Positions 6,369-13,284 of a stretch of 32,929 bases of DNA are shown here, in pieces. How positions within the stretch are numbered: position 1 is the first letter of the stretch; each line of letters opens with the position of its first letter. The position numbers and the translations under genes were made by a program. This DNA is from Gemmatimonadaceae bacterium (GTDB lineage: Bacteria > Gemmatimonadota > Gemmatimonadetes > Gemmatimonadales > Gemmatimonadaceae): positions 1 to 32,929 of the forward strand of contig JABWBJ010000003.1 of NCBI GenBank assembly GCA_013360595.1, read 5' to 3'. The notes beneath the pieces are model-generated. The model saw nothing but the letters and a program-made list of their open reading frames with translations. It searched no databases and was not told the origin of the DNA.

Positions 6369-6797
6369 ATGAAGAGTGGGTATCGCCTACGCAGCCACAC
6401 CGTGGCCATGCCGGCGCCACCAAGCGCGCCGCCGTCGTATGTTCTTTGGAAGGAGCGCAACGGGACGTGGCACGTTGATGGTCCGCATCCGGTCGCTGCA
6501 ATCCTGATCGGGTGCGAGGAACTCTCCGCTCCGGCTCGCCTTCGCGCATCTCAACGACGCACGCCCAGCGGAAAGGAAATCACGCACCGGGAGGTCGACT
6601 TCGAGGACGAGTTCGCGGAACGGCACTTTGAGGGCGCCCACTGGAGATACGTTCCAATTGCCTTCGTACTGCTGCCGGCACACTGCGCGGAGTGGGAAAG
6701 CATCATCGTGCCTCAAGCGGAAATCGCATTCTCCGAAGAGGCCGCAAAGGCCATCGCCGAACGGCGCAATTCTGAGCGCGGAAGGAATCATGGCTGA
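6369..6797 (+). CDS. Hypothetical protein preceding the primase, 142 aa
   Basis: Not recognised. ATG 6369 (MKSGYRLRSHTVAMP) follows a GGGAGG site. The mixed alpha/beta protein has Trp/Tyr-rich segments 'SYVLWKERNGTWHVDGPHPV' and 'RHFEGAHWRYVPIAFVLLP'. It overlaps the primase start by 8 bp, so the two are probably co-translated. It may be a partner of the primase, but no motif proves it. Confidence 0.6.
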   Translation: MKSGYRLRSHTVAMPAPPSAPPSYVLWKERNGTWHVDGPHPVAAILIGCEELSAPARLRASQRRTPSGKEITHREVDFEDEFAERHFEGAHWRYVPIAFVLLPAHCAEWESIIVPQAEIAFSEEAAKAIAERRNSERGRNHG

Positions 6798-9087
6798 ACT
6801 CCTCGAAAGAGCACTGGATTACCGCGAGGCGGGGTTGTGCGTCCTGCCAGCGATCCGCGATGAGAAACGCCCGGCGCTTCCAACCTGGAAGCAGTACCAG
6901 CATCGGCTCCCCACTCCCCAGGAATTGGCGACCTGGTTCCGCAATGGCAGCGCCGCCTGCCTGATTGCCGGCGCCGTCTCCGGCAATCTGGAGATGATCG
7001 ACTTCGACTTGGGGGGCGAGTCGTTCGAGCCGTGGGCGGACATCGTCCGCCAGCGCGCCCCCGGGCTGCTGGAGCGCCTGGTCGTCGAGCAATCTCAATC
7101 GGGCGGGCGGCACGTCGTCTATCGCTGCTCCGGTCGGGTCAATGGCAACCTGAAACTGGCACAGCGCGCCGTGGAGGCGCCCGACGACCGACCGGTTGTA
7201 CTTCATGGCAAATCCTACCAGCCGCGGCGATGCACTGACCGCTGGCTCGTGATCGTGACGTTGATCGAGACGCGCGGCGAGGGCGGGCTGTTCCTCTGCG
7301 CCCCATCGCCTGGATATGAGTTGATCCAGGGGGAATTCACGGCGCTGCCGGTGCTCACCGAGTACGAGCGGCTGACATTGCTTGACGCCGCGTGGAGCCT
7401 GAATGAGTGGGTTGAAAGGGTTGAGTCCCCGCAGAACGGGCGCGTCGCCGGCGATCGGCCGGGCGACGAGTACAACCGCCGCAACGACCCCCGCGAGGTT
7501 CTATGCCGCCACGGCTGGGCGCTCGTGCGCGAAGGCGAAAACGAGTACTGGCGTCGACCGGGTAAGACCGATGGCTACAGCGCGACGCTCAAGGACGGCG
7601 TCTTCTATGTCTTCACGTCCAACGCCCCGCCGTTCGAGCCAAACCGCGCCTACGCGCCGTTTGCGGTCTACGCGTTGCTGGAGCATGACGGGGACTTCGC
7701 CGCGGCTGCGATCGCGCTGCGTTCCCAGGGATTCGGCGATAACGGCGATGCGCCCGACGGCGGTGTCGACCTGAGCGCCCTCACAGGAAGCGATCCCGAC
7801 CTGCGAGAGCCGACGGCGCCGCCATTGCCAGATCCCGGCCCGCTGCCTGACGAGCTGCTGCGCGTGCCTGGCTTTGTCGGCGAGGTCATGGACTACTGCC
7901 TTGCGACCGCGCCGTACCCCAACCCGGTCATGGCCTTCTGCGGCGCGCTGGCCATCCAGGCGTTCCTGGCGGGCCGGCGAGTGCGTGATCCGGCGGACAA
8001 CCGCACGAACATCTACCTGCTCGGCTTGGCGCACTCGGCGGCGGGCAAGGACCACCCGCGTAAGGTCAATACGCGCATCGCCCACGAAGTGGGCGTGGCA
8101 GAATACATTGGCGACCGTTTCGCATCCGGTGAAGGCGTCCAGGATGCGCTGTTCGTTAATCCCTGCATGCTGTTCCAGACTGACGAGATCGACGGGATGC
8201 TCCAGTCGATCAACAAGGCCAAGGACGCCCGGCATGAAAACGTCATGAGCACGTTGCTCACGATGTACTCGGCGTCCAACAGCGTCTTCCCCATGCGCCG
8301 CAAGGCGGGCAAGCCGTCGCCGGGCGTGATCGACCAGCCCAACCTGGTCATATTCGGAACAGCCATCCCCAATCACTACTACGAGGCCCTGTCGGAGCGG
8401 ATGCTCACCAACGGATTCTTCGCCCGCATGGTGATCCTCGAATCCGGCCCGCGTACCAGCGGACAGGAGCCGCGAATCGCCGCTCTGCCCCCACGCGTCA
8501 TCGAGACGGCTCACTGGTGGGCCGACTTCCGACCGGGACGCGGCAATCTTCAGGATTGGCATCCAGCACCCGCCATCGTCGAAGCGACCGACGACGCAAT
8601 GACCCTGCTGGTCGAAACGCGCAAGGAAGCCGAGGCGGAATACAGCAAGGCCGAGGCTGGCAGCGATCCGGTTGGCACGACCGTGTGGGGCCGCGTCAGC
8701 GAGCAGGTCCGCAAGTTGGCGCTGCTGTACGCAATCAGCGAAAGCCACCGCGCGCCGCGCATCGGGTTGGAGGCAGTGGAGTGGGCCTCGCGTTTCGTGC
8801 TGCACCAGACGCGCCGCATGTTGTTCATGGCTTCCAGCCATGTTGCGGATAGCGAATTCGACGCCGACTGCCTGAAGGTAATCGGCAAGCTCCGTGCCTC
8901 GCCGAACCTGACGCTGAGCCACAGCAAACTCCTCAAGCGGATGAAACGCAAGAGCACGGAACTGGATGAAATCATGAAGACGCTGATTCTGCGTGGGGAC
9001 GTGGAACCCGTCTCCGATCAGCGTACCGGCCCCGGGCCGAAGGCTGTCAGCTACCGGCTGCGGGTGAATGGTTCCGGTGAAGAGTGA
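6790..9087 (+). CDS. Bifunctional Prim-Pol and DUF3987 primase-helicase, 765 aa
   Basis: ATG 6790 (MAELLERALDYREAGLCVLP) follows GGAAGGAATC. Residues about 5-200 are a primase/polymerase (Prim-Pol) domain: the catalytic D71-F-D73 in 'EMIDFD', the motif 'SGGRHVVYRC' and a later basic strand. Residues about 350-650 match DUF3987: a P-loop-like 'HSAAGKD' with K420, an acidic Walker B 'FQTDEID' (D465, E466) and the downstream 'LTNGFFARMVILE' with a possible arginine finger. The end (about 680-765) looks like a winged helix. Such fusions prime and unwind plasmid and phage DNA, so this is the likely replication initiator or helicase of the element. The iteron-like repeats start within its last codons, which supports a replication module. 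Confidence 0.88.
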   Translation: MAELLERALDYREAGLCVLPAIRDEKRPALPTWKQYQHRLPTPQELATWFRNGSAACLIAGAVSGNLEMIDFDLGGESFEPWADIVRQRAPGLLERLVVEQSQSGGRHVVYRCSGRVNGNLKLAQRAVEAPDDRPVVLHGKSYQPRRCTDRWLVIVTLIETRGEGGLFLCAPSPGYELIQGEFTALPVLTEYERLTLLDAAWSLNEWVERVESPQNGRVAGDRPGDEYNRRNDPREVLCRHGWALVREGENEYWRRPGKTDGYSATLKDGVFYVFTSNAPPFEPNRAYAPFAVYALLEHDGDFAAAAIALRSQGFGDNGDAPDGGVDLSALTGSDPDLREPTAPPLPDPGPLPDELLRVPGFVGEVMDYCLATAPYPNPVMAFCGALAIQAFLAGRRVRDPADNRTNIYLLGLAHSAAGKDHPRKVNTRIAHEVGVAEYIGDRFASGEGVQDALFVNPCMLFQTDEIDGMLQSINKAKDARHENVMSTLLTMYSASNSVFPMRRKAGKPSPGVIDQPNLVIFGTAIPNHYYEALSERMLTNGFFARMVILESGPRTSGQEPRIAALPPRVIETAHWWADFRPGRGNLQDWHPAPAIVEATDDAMTLLVETRKEAEAEYSKAEAGSDPVGTTVWGRVSEQVRKLALLYAISESHRAPRIGLEAVEWASRFVLHQTRRMLFMASSHVADSEFDADCLKVIGKLRASPNLTLSHSKLLKRMKRKSTELDEIMKTLILRGDVEPVSDQRTGPGPKAVSYRLRVNGSGEE

Positions 9088-9300
9088 AAAGTTGCCCCCA
9101 GTTGGACCGGTTGCCAGAGAACTATTCGGGAACTCTTCACCCCCGCGGGGTGAAAAGTTGGAGCGGCGAAAAGGGCAGGAAAATAAAGGAAAAACAACAA
9201 CTCTCTCTAACTATTCTACTTTTCACTCCGGCCCCCTCGCGCCACCCTTTTCCTGCCCGTATGCGCGTGTATGCGAGGGGGGGTGAAAAGTGAAAAGTTG
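9077..9300. repeat. Iteron-like repeat cluster, candidate origin of replication
   Basis: The 18-mer GTGAARAGTGAAAAGTTG occurs at 9077-9094 and 9283-9300 (one base different), each containing two overlapping units GTGAA(A/G)AG. A single unit, GTGAAAAGTTG, lies at 9150-9160. An inverted unit lies at 9218-9226 (ACTTTTCAC), and another inverted variant inside the hairpin at 9131-9141. The area between contains an A-rich tract (about 9178-9200) and a pyrimidine tract (9201-9224), unusual in this GC-rich DNA. Repeats, an AT-rich stretch and the position directly behind a primase-helicase gene are the classical makeup of an iteron-controlled origin; the assignment is inference. It is not a CRISPR array: units are short and spacers irregular. 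Confidence 0.65.
9131..9159. other. Hairpin in the iteron region
   Basis: AACTCTTCACCCC (9131-9143) and GGGGTGAAAAGTT (9147-9159) form a 13-bp stem with one mismatch around CGC. It incorporates two iteron units in opposite orientation. It may act as terminator of the primase gene, as part of the origin, or both. Confidence 0.55.
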
Positions 9301-9319
9301 CGAAAAGGATGGTTTACGC

Positions 9320-9685
9320 ATGGATGCACGGTGCTTCGATTGCCGGTTCTTCTGTCCCGGTGACTACAAGATGGTAGACGACCTGACGGAGCAGGATTGG
9401 GACGAAGGCCTCGAAGGTGAATGTCGCCGGAATCCGCCCTGCGTCGGGCGGTTTCGCGGGGAGGATGAACACCTCCAGTACGACTATGGGCAGTGGCCTC
9501 TCGTCCAAGCCGTCAACTGGTGCGGCGCATTTGAGCCGTGCCGCAGGGCGCTAAGTCTCAACGACGGACTCACGCGCACCCTGGGTCCAGATCGTGTTGT
9601 GGACAGCAAGGTTGCCGATGATCCGAATCCGTCGCCGCGACCTGCCGCGGATCAGCAGGACATCGCCACGACGGAGGAGACGTGA
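9320..9685 (+). CDS. Cysteine-rich small protein, 121 aa
   Basis: ATG 9320 (MDARCFDCRFF) was chosen, with AAAAGGA about 12 bases upstream. GTG 9290 would add ten residues, but its codons coincide with the last iteron. Cysteines are arranged as C-x2-C-x3-C, then 'ECRRNPPC', then 'WCGAFEPC', with 'WPLV' before the last group. I recall small phage and plasmid proteins with this 'C..C / RxPP / WP.V / WCGxF' plan and suspect zinc or iron-sulfur binding; the function is unknown. The last 40 residues are polar and probably disordered. No regulator motif is evident. Confidence 0.65.
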   Translation: MDARCFDCRFFCPGDYKMVDDLTEQDWDEGLEGECRRNPPCVGRFRGEDEHLQYDYGQWPLVQAVNWCGAFEPCRRALSLNDGLTRTLGPDRVVDSKVADDPNPSPRPAADQQDIATTEET

Positions 9686-9820
9686 ACCGCGCCATCTGTG
9701 CCCTTGATGGCATGGGTCCTACCAGGGCCAAGCGGCCGCCGAGGCCCGCGGAACCCACCACAAAACCCATTTGAGTTTATTTGTTGAAGCGCCGCATAGG
9801 TGGATGGGAGACACAAACGC

Positions 9821-10381
9821 ATGGAAACACAAGTAAAAGACCTCCCGATCAACCGCGACCGCAAGTTGACCGCCCCTGCGGCGCTGGACCGCCTGCTGGA
9901 CATGATGAAGCGGTGGTGGGAAGGCGAGAGCTTGGCCGATATTGCCCGCGCCTACGGCATCAGCCGCCAGCGGGTCGGGAGCATTCTGGCCAAGGTCGGC
10001 TGTACCGCCGCCCTTCGGCGCATGACAGACCAAGAGCGGCCCGATTCCAGCCGGCGTGGATGGCGGCACGGCATGGAAAAGGCGCGGAAGGCACTACTCC
10101 ATCCCTTGGCCCACCGCCTCACCGTTCGCCAGCGGGCAGCCCTGGCTTGGCAAGCCCAGAGCCTGGCGCTGCCGGATATCGCCCGGCGGATGCGGGCTAC
10201 CTCGCAGAATGTTCGTGGCCTTCAAGTGGCGGGGCATTGGCGGCTGGAGCGGCTGACCAAGCGGGAGATGCCGAACGACAGCATCGACATCGGGATGATC
10301 GAATGGGGCGAGGTCGCGCGATGGCCTGAAACGAACCCTGACCGGACCAACGCCTCCACAACGGAGGCGTTGGCGAAGTGA
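9821..10381 (+). CDS. Regulator with two sigma-region-4-like HTH motifs, 186 aa
   Basis: ATG 9821 (METQVKDLPINRDRK) was preferred over 9800; GGGAG lies about 11 bases upstream. The first HTH is at about residues 30-60: 'RWWEGESLADIARAYGISRQ' followed by 'RVGSILAKVG'. A second is at about 103-137: 'LTVRQRAALAWQAQSLALPD' followed by 'IARRMRATSQNVRGL'. Both have the sigma-70 region 4/LuxR-like 'I-A-----S---V' spacing, and the second begins with the 'LT-RQR' typical of that fold. This suggests a DNA-binding regulator of the element rather than a full sigma factor, since no region 2 is present. It is convergent with the second HARE-HTH gene, 11 bp apart. Confidence 0.7.
   Translation: METQVKDLPINRDRKLTAPAALDRLLDMMKRWWEGESLADIARAYGISRQRVGSILAKVGCTAALRRMTDQERPDSSRRGWRHGMEKARKALLHPLAHRLTVRQRAALAWQAQSLALPDIARRMRATSQNVRGLQVAGHWRLERLTKREMPNDSIDIGMIEWGEVARWPETNPDRTNASTTEALAK
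10347..10373. terminator. Hairpin between convergent genes
   Basis: CCAACGCCTCC (10347-10357) and GGAGGCGTTGG (10363-10373) form a perfect 11-bp stem with loop acaac, inside the last codons of the two-HTH gene and about 20 bp past the stop of the opposing HARE-HTH gene. There is no T run. The stem shares CAACGCCTC with the hairpin at 3412-3438. Confidence 0.6.
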
Positions 10382-10392
10382 TTGAGACGTCT

Positions 10393-10761
10393 CTAAGTGT
10401 TGAATTGGAACAGCCCGCGGTCAGTCTTCTTGAACCGGGCGGCGCTGCCCTTGTCCCGCGCCTCGCGGAGCATTCCGGCGTACAACGTGGCCCAAGGGGT
10501 CGCGCCTGCGGGGCTCCGCCACAGGCCCCGCTTCGCCAGCGCGGCGATCAGTTCCTGGGCGTGCATGGGCTTACCGGCCTTCTTCAAGACCGTCGCGGCG
10601 GCGTCAAGAGCGCTGACGCGCTTCGGCTTCGTCTCGCCGGCGGGCTTCTTCACCTTGGTCACCGTGGCGCTGGCTTTGGTCTTGGGCGTCGCCGCTTTGG
10701 TTTTGCCGACCGCCGCCTTGGCGGCGGTCTTCTTCGTCTTCGTTTTCTTCTTCGCGCTCAT
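10393..10761 (-). CDS. HARE-HTH protein, second copy, 122 aa
   Basis: ATG 10761 has a strong GCAGGAGG site. Residues 1-45 are a Lys/Ala-rich tail (MSAKKKTKTKKTAAKAAVGK and onward) like those of histone-like nucleoid proteins. Residues about 48-122 are the HARE-HTH winged helix (SALDAAATVLKKAGKPMHAQ ... FKKTDRGLFQF). It is closely similar, also at DNA level, to the last 118 residues of the protein encoded at 2039-2914. The frame stays open upstream of the ATG through the conserved IPFAELALM leader, so a longer product is possible. It is divergent from the serine recombinase, with which it shares a 187-bp promoter region. Confidence 0.82.
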   Translation of the reverse strand: MSAKKKTKTKKTAAKAAVGKTKAATPKTKASATVTKVKKPAGETKPKRVSALDAAATVLKKAGKPMHAQELIAALAKRGLWRSPAGATPWATLYAGMLREARDKGSAARFKKTDRGLFQFNT

Positions 10762-10782
10762 GGTTCGCCTCCTGCGGTACGT

Positions 10783-10802
10783 TTCTGCGGCGTCCACGCG
10801 AC
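10783..10802 (-). promoter_or_regulatory. Leader motif GTCGCGTGGACGC, copy 2
   Basis: 19 of 20 bases match 1992-2011. Its first bases also form the perfect palindrome ACGCGACGTCGCGT with the adjoining sequence. It lies 22 bases before the HARE-HTH ATG. Confidence 0.5.
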
Positions 10803-10818
10803 GTCGCGTTGTCAGCCC

Positions 10819-10869
10819 CATGAGGGCGAGTTCGGCGAACGGGATCAAGCGAATCTTGCCGGAATTCCG
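10819..10869 (-). repeat. Conserved 38-bp leader, copy 2, with GGAATTCC palindrome
   Basis: The minus strand of 10,819-10,856 matches 1425-1462 at 36 of 38 bases. Upstream of it CGGAATTCCG (10,860-10,869) corresponds to the AATTCCG/CGGAATT palindrome at 1403-1418. The peptide reading IRLIPFAELALM is in frame with MSAKKK at 10,761. Being in the divergent intergenic region, it could influence both the HARE-HTH gene and the recombinase. Confidence 0.6.
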
Positions 10870-10948
10870 CAGAAAAATGTGGCCCCAGCGGCCTTGACTT
10901 GGAGGGACCCTTGAGGGAAGGGAGTGGTCAGTGACGGAAGGACGAAAC

Positions 10949-12904
10949 ATGCATGCGAACGCCAAGGTGCCCGCCGTGGCCTACCTGCGAAGGTCAACCG
11001 ACCGGCAGGAACAAAGCATCGGCGACCAGCGGGCCGCCGTTCGTCGCTGGGCCGATGAGCACGGATATGAAATCGCCCGCGAATTCATCGATGATTCAAT
11101 CAGCGGGACTTCGGCGGACGAGCGCCCGGCCTTTCAGAACATGATCGCCGACGCGCAGCGTGGCGAGTTCAAGGCGGTGATCGTCTGGAACTCGGACCGG
11201 TTCTCGCGTGGCGACATCACTGAAACGGAATACCACCGCTACCTTCTTCGCAAGGCCGGCGTGGTGGTGCTGTCGGTCACCGAGGACTTCTTGGGCCGCG
11301 ACGGAATCGACGGCGATGTGCTGCGAACGGTCAGACAATTCCAGAATCGTCAATTCTCGGTTTCGTTGGCGCAGAATACGTTGCGCGGCCAGCTCAGCGC
11401 GGTGATGGCGAAATCGGACCCCGGCCGCGCTCCGCCTTTCGGCTACGACCGCGAGGTCGCTGCGCCAGACGGCTCGGTCATGTTCCGCATCCGCTTCTGT
11501 CCCGGCCGCGTGCGCGAGGTCTACGACAAGGACAGCAAGCTCCAGGCCTGCTACGCCAAGGGGCAATCGCTGAAGAAGCCGGGCAAACAGTGCCGGGCGC
11601 GGCTGGTGCTCTCCGACCCGCAGCGCGTGCAGGTCGTCAAGGACATCTTCCGCATGTGCCTGGACGGCGTGGGCTTCGCCTCCATCGCCGCCGACCTGAA
11701 TGCCCGCGGCATTCCCGCGCCCTGTCAGGACCATTGGAACTTCACGACGGTCAAGGCGATTCTTGAGAACCCGACGTATTGCGGCTGCCTTGTATGGAAC
11801 CGCCGGACCGAGGCGAAGTTCTTCAGGCTCCAGAACGGCCGGACCGAAGAGCGTCGGCGGCAGGCCAGCGAGGCCAAGGTGGTCAAGACGCCGAAGGCGG
11901 ATTGGATCGTCATCCCAGATTCGGTGCCCGCGATCATTCCGAAAGAGGATTGGGAGAAAGTCCAGGTGCTTGTGGCCAAGCGCCGGCGGGCGGTCGGCGG
12001 AGCCGGGCATCGCAATCGCCGCTGGCTGCTGACAGGCGTGATGGTCTGTGGCGACTGCGGCCACAAGTTCTGGGGCGCGCCCTGCCACAAGGGCCGCATC
12101 GAAGGCAGGGCTGCGGTCGTCACCAATTACTACAAGTGCGCCGGCCGAGGCTCACATGGCAAGACCATCTGCGCGACGCCATCGACCCTTCGCGCCGAGC
12201 CGTTGGAATCCTGGGTGCTGGGCAAGCTCCAGAAGATCGTCCTGGCCGACGAGGAGGCGCTTGACGAGGCCATCGAGCTGTTCGTCGAGCAGGCGGCGCG
12301 GAGGGATCACGGCGCCACCGACGCCGACCGGATCGCCCGCGAAATCAAGGAGGTCGGCGATCTGGTGACGGCGCTGACCATGAACATTGACGTGGCGAAC
12401 TTGTCGCTGCTCAACGATCGGCTGACGCAACTGCGGCTTCGCAAGGAATGCCTGGAACGCGAGCTGAACCTGGCCCGGCAGGAAAAGAGTCATCCCAATG
12501 TCGGTACGTTGCGGACGTGGGCGCGAAACCAACTGGCCGGCCTCCACGACGCGATGGCCGGCACGCGCAACGATCGGACGCGCGACGTGATGGGAACATA
12601 CGTGGATCGGATCATCGTCTGGCCATCGCAACGCCGAGGCGAGTTGCGCTTGAACCCCGCCGCCGCGCCGCTCTGGAAACAGCACGACCGCCCCGAAGGA
12701 CGGTCGCGTAATAACCCAATCGGGGCGACAGGACTCGAACCTGCGACCTTCTGCACCCCATGCAGACGCGCTAGCCAGACTGCGCCACGCCCCGGATTCT
12801 CCGCAACTATAGCCCGTGATCGGTCATGTAACAAGCTCGGGGGGCGAGGGACGCTGGATCGTTGCAGCGCGTCGCCGGCGGCGAGCGTCAATCCCGCTCG
12901 CTGA
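10949..12904 (+). CDS. Large serine recombinase (integrase), 3' end fused to host DNA
   Basis: ATG 10949 (MHANAKVPAVAYLRRSTDRQ) is preceded by GGAAGG. Residues about 8-150 are the resolvase domain: Y-L-R-R-S16 gives the catalytic serine, followed by 'DDSISGT' and 'WNSDRFSR'. Then come a recombinase domain (about 215-320, 'GVGFASIAADLNARGIP', 'ILENPTYCG'), a zinc ribbon ('MVCGDCGHKF' to 'KTICATPS', about 360-410) and a coiled coil (about 450-510). The natural C-terminus seems to lie near 'RIIVWPSQRRGELRLNP' (codons to about 12,660). The remaining 75-80 residues translate the tRNA-Pro terminator and the antisense of the tRNA ('GATGLEPATF', a familiar artefact) and have no protein-like character. 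It is likely responsible for integrating and excising this element, with the attachment site at or near its own 3' end. Confidence 0.9.
   Translation: MHANAKVPAVAYLRRSTDRQEQSIGDQRAAVRRWADEHGYEIAREFIDDSISGTSADERPAFQNMIADAQRGEFKAVIVWNSDRFSRGDITETEYHRYLLRKAGVVVLSVTEDFLGRDGIDGDVLRTVRQFQNRQFSVSLAQNTLRGQLSAVMAKSDPGRAPPFGYDREVAAPDGSVMFRIRFCPGRVREVYDKDSKLQACYAKGQSLKKPGKQCRARLVLSDPQRVQVVKDIFRMCLDGVGFASIAADLNARGIPAPCQDHWNFTTVKAILENPTYCGCLVWNRRTEAKFFRLQNGRTEERRRQASEAKVVKTPKADWIVIPDSVPAIIPKEDWEKVQVLVAKRRRAVGGAGHRNRRWLLTGVMVCGDCGHKFWGAPCHKGRIEGRAAVVTNYYKCAGRGSHGKTICATPSTLRAEPLESWVLGKLQKIVLADEEALDEAIELFVEQAARRDHGATDADRIAREIKEVGDLVTALTMNIDVANLSLLNDRLTQLRLRKECLERELNLARQEKSHPNVGTLRTWARNQLAGLHDAMAGTRNDRTRDVMGTYVDRIIVWPSQRRGELRLNPAAAPLWKQHDRPEGRSRNNPIGATGLEPATFCTPCRRASQTAPRPGFSATIARDRSCNKLGGRGTLDRCSASPAASVNPAR
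12685..12706 (-). terminator. Terminator hairpin of tRNA-Pro
   Basis: On the minus strand CGACCGTCC-TTCG-GGGCGGTCG is a 9-bp stem (one wobble) closed by a UUCG tetraloop, 14 bases after the tRNA 3' end. On the plus strand it lies inside the apparent recombinase frame, which argues that host sequence begins left of 12,685. Confidence 0.75.
12720..12794 (-). tRNA. tRNA-Pro (anticodon GGG)
   Basis: The full cloverleaf can be drawn on the minus strand. The acceptor stem CGGGGCG/CGCCCCG has 7 of 7 pairs with discriminator A (12,720). The D arm is GCGC...GCGC. The anticodon stem TCTGC/GCAGA encloses loop ATGGGGT (T33, GGG anticodon, G37). The T arm is GCAGG-TTCGAGT-CCTGT. The C1 start and GGG anticodon identify proline. 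No CCA is encoded. The gene is intact and directly abuts the integrated element. Confidence 0.96.
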
Positions 12905-13277
12905 CGCCTGCCCCCGCGAAGGCACGGAGCTTCGCGGCTCTGAATGACGCGCCGGTCGCGCCGATCGGATTCGCACGGGCTGGAACTCCGCGGCGCCGGG
13001 AGCCGTGCGATTGGCGACGGGCGGGATGCCCGTACCACCCGGAAACAGCCGGGGGACGCTGGGCCGCATCACTCATGCCCCGGGGCCACTCCCGGGGGAG
13101 CGACACGGCGTCACCGCCGAGGGCGGCTGTGCTAGATTTTCAGCCGGGGCCGGACTTGGCATCTATGGAACGCGGGCAAGCACGTGGCGGATGGATCCCG
13201 CTCGCTGACGCTTCGCGGCTCTGAATCGCACGGGCTGCAAGCCCGTGCCACGCGGACACAGCCGGGGGCGGCCAGGC
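12891..13277. repeat. Two copies of a palindromic interspersed repeat
   Basis: The gap between the tRNA and the desulfurase gene holds no gene. 'ATCCCGCTCGCTGACGC' followed by 'TTCGCGGCTCTGAAT' and 'CGCACGGGCTG' occurs in a longer, interrupted copy from 12,891 and a compact copy from 13,195. Each copy ends in a hairpin: ACGGGC-gggat-GCCCGT (13,017-13,033) and GCACGGGC-tgcaa-GCCCGTGC (13,228-13,248). In both a CCAC...ACAGCCGGGGG tail follows. Such 'CGGGC...GCCCG' units are, as far as I recall, frequent in planctomycete intergenic DNA, like REP or MITE-type repeats. Confidence 0.65.
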
Positions 13278-13284
13278 TACAGGG

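Larger units (their letters stand above)
1118..12680. mobile_element. Integrative element with serine recombinase, primase-helicase and HARE-HTH cassettes
   Basis: The boundaries are inferred. The left edge is placed where the small minus-strand gene at 1014-1268 stops looking like a natural protein (near 1,120). The right edge is placed where the serine recombinase frame leaves its own sequence and enters the tRNA-Pro terminator (near 12,660-12,680). Contents: large serine recombinase, Prim-Pol/DUF3987 primase-helicase, iteron-like repeats, four HTH/MerR/sigma-like regulators, two HARE-HTH genes in opposite orientation, small Cys-motif proteins and unknown small ORFs. Every gene between the edges is of accessory type and none is a recognisable housekeeping gene. 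No direct repeat common to the two edges could be found by eye, so attL/attR are not proven. No conjugation, capsid or portal genes were seen, so the element would need a helper for transfer or be a plasmid-like integrative element. Confidence 0.7.

Noticed and set aside
9077-9300. CRISPR array
   Set aside because: Units are 11-18 bp, spacing is irregular, some are inverted, and no cas genes are present.
12720-12904. C-terminal extension of the recombinase as a real domain
   Set aside because: It contains the known artefact GATGLEPATF, which is antisense tRNA, and lies beyond the tRNA terminator.
1433-12904. Defence island or toxin-antitoxin cargo in the element
   Set aside because: No restriction, methyltransferase, reverse transcriptase, CBASS, retron or TA motifs were seen; HARE-HTH alone is not evidence of a defence system.
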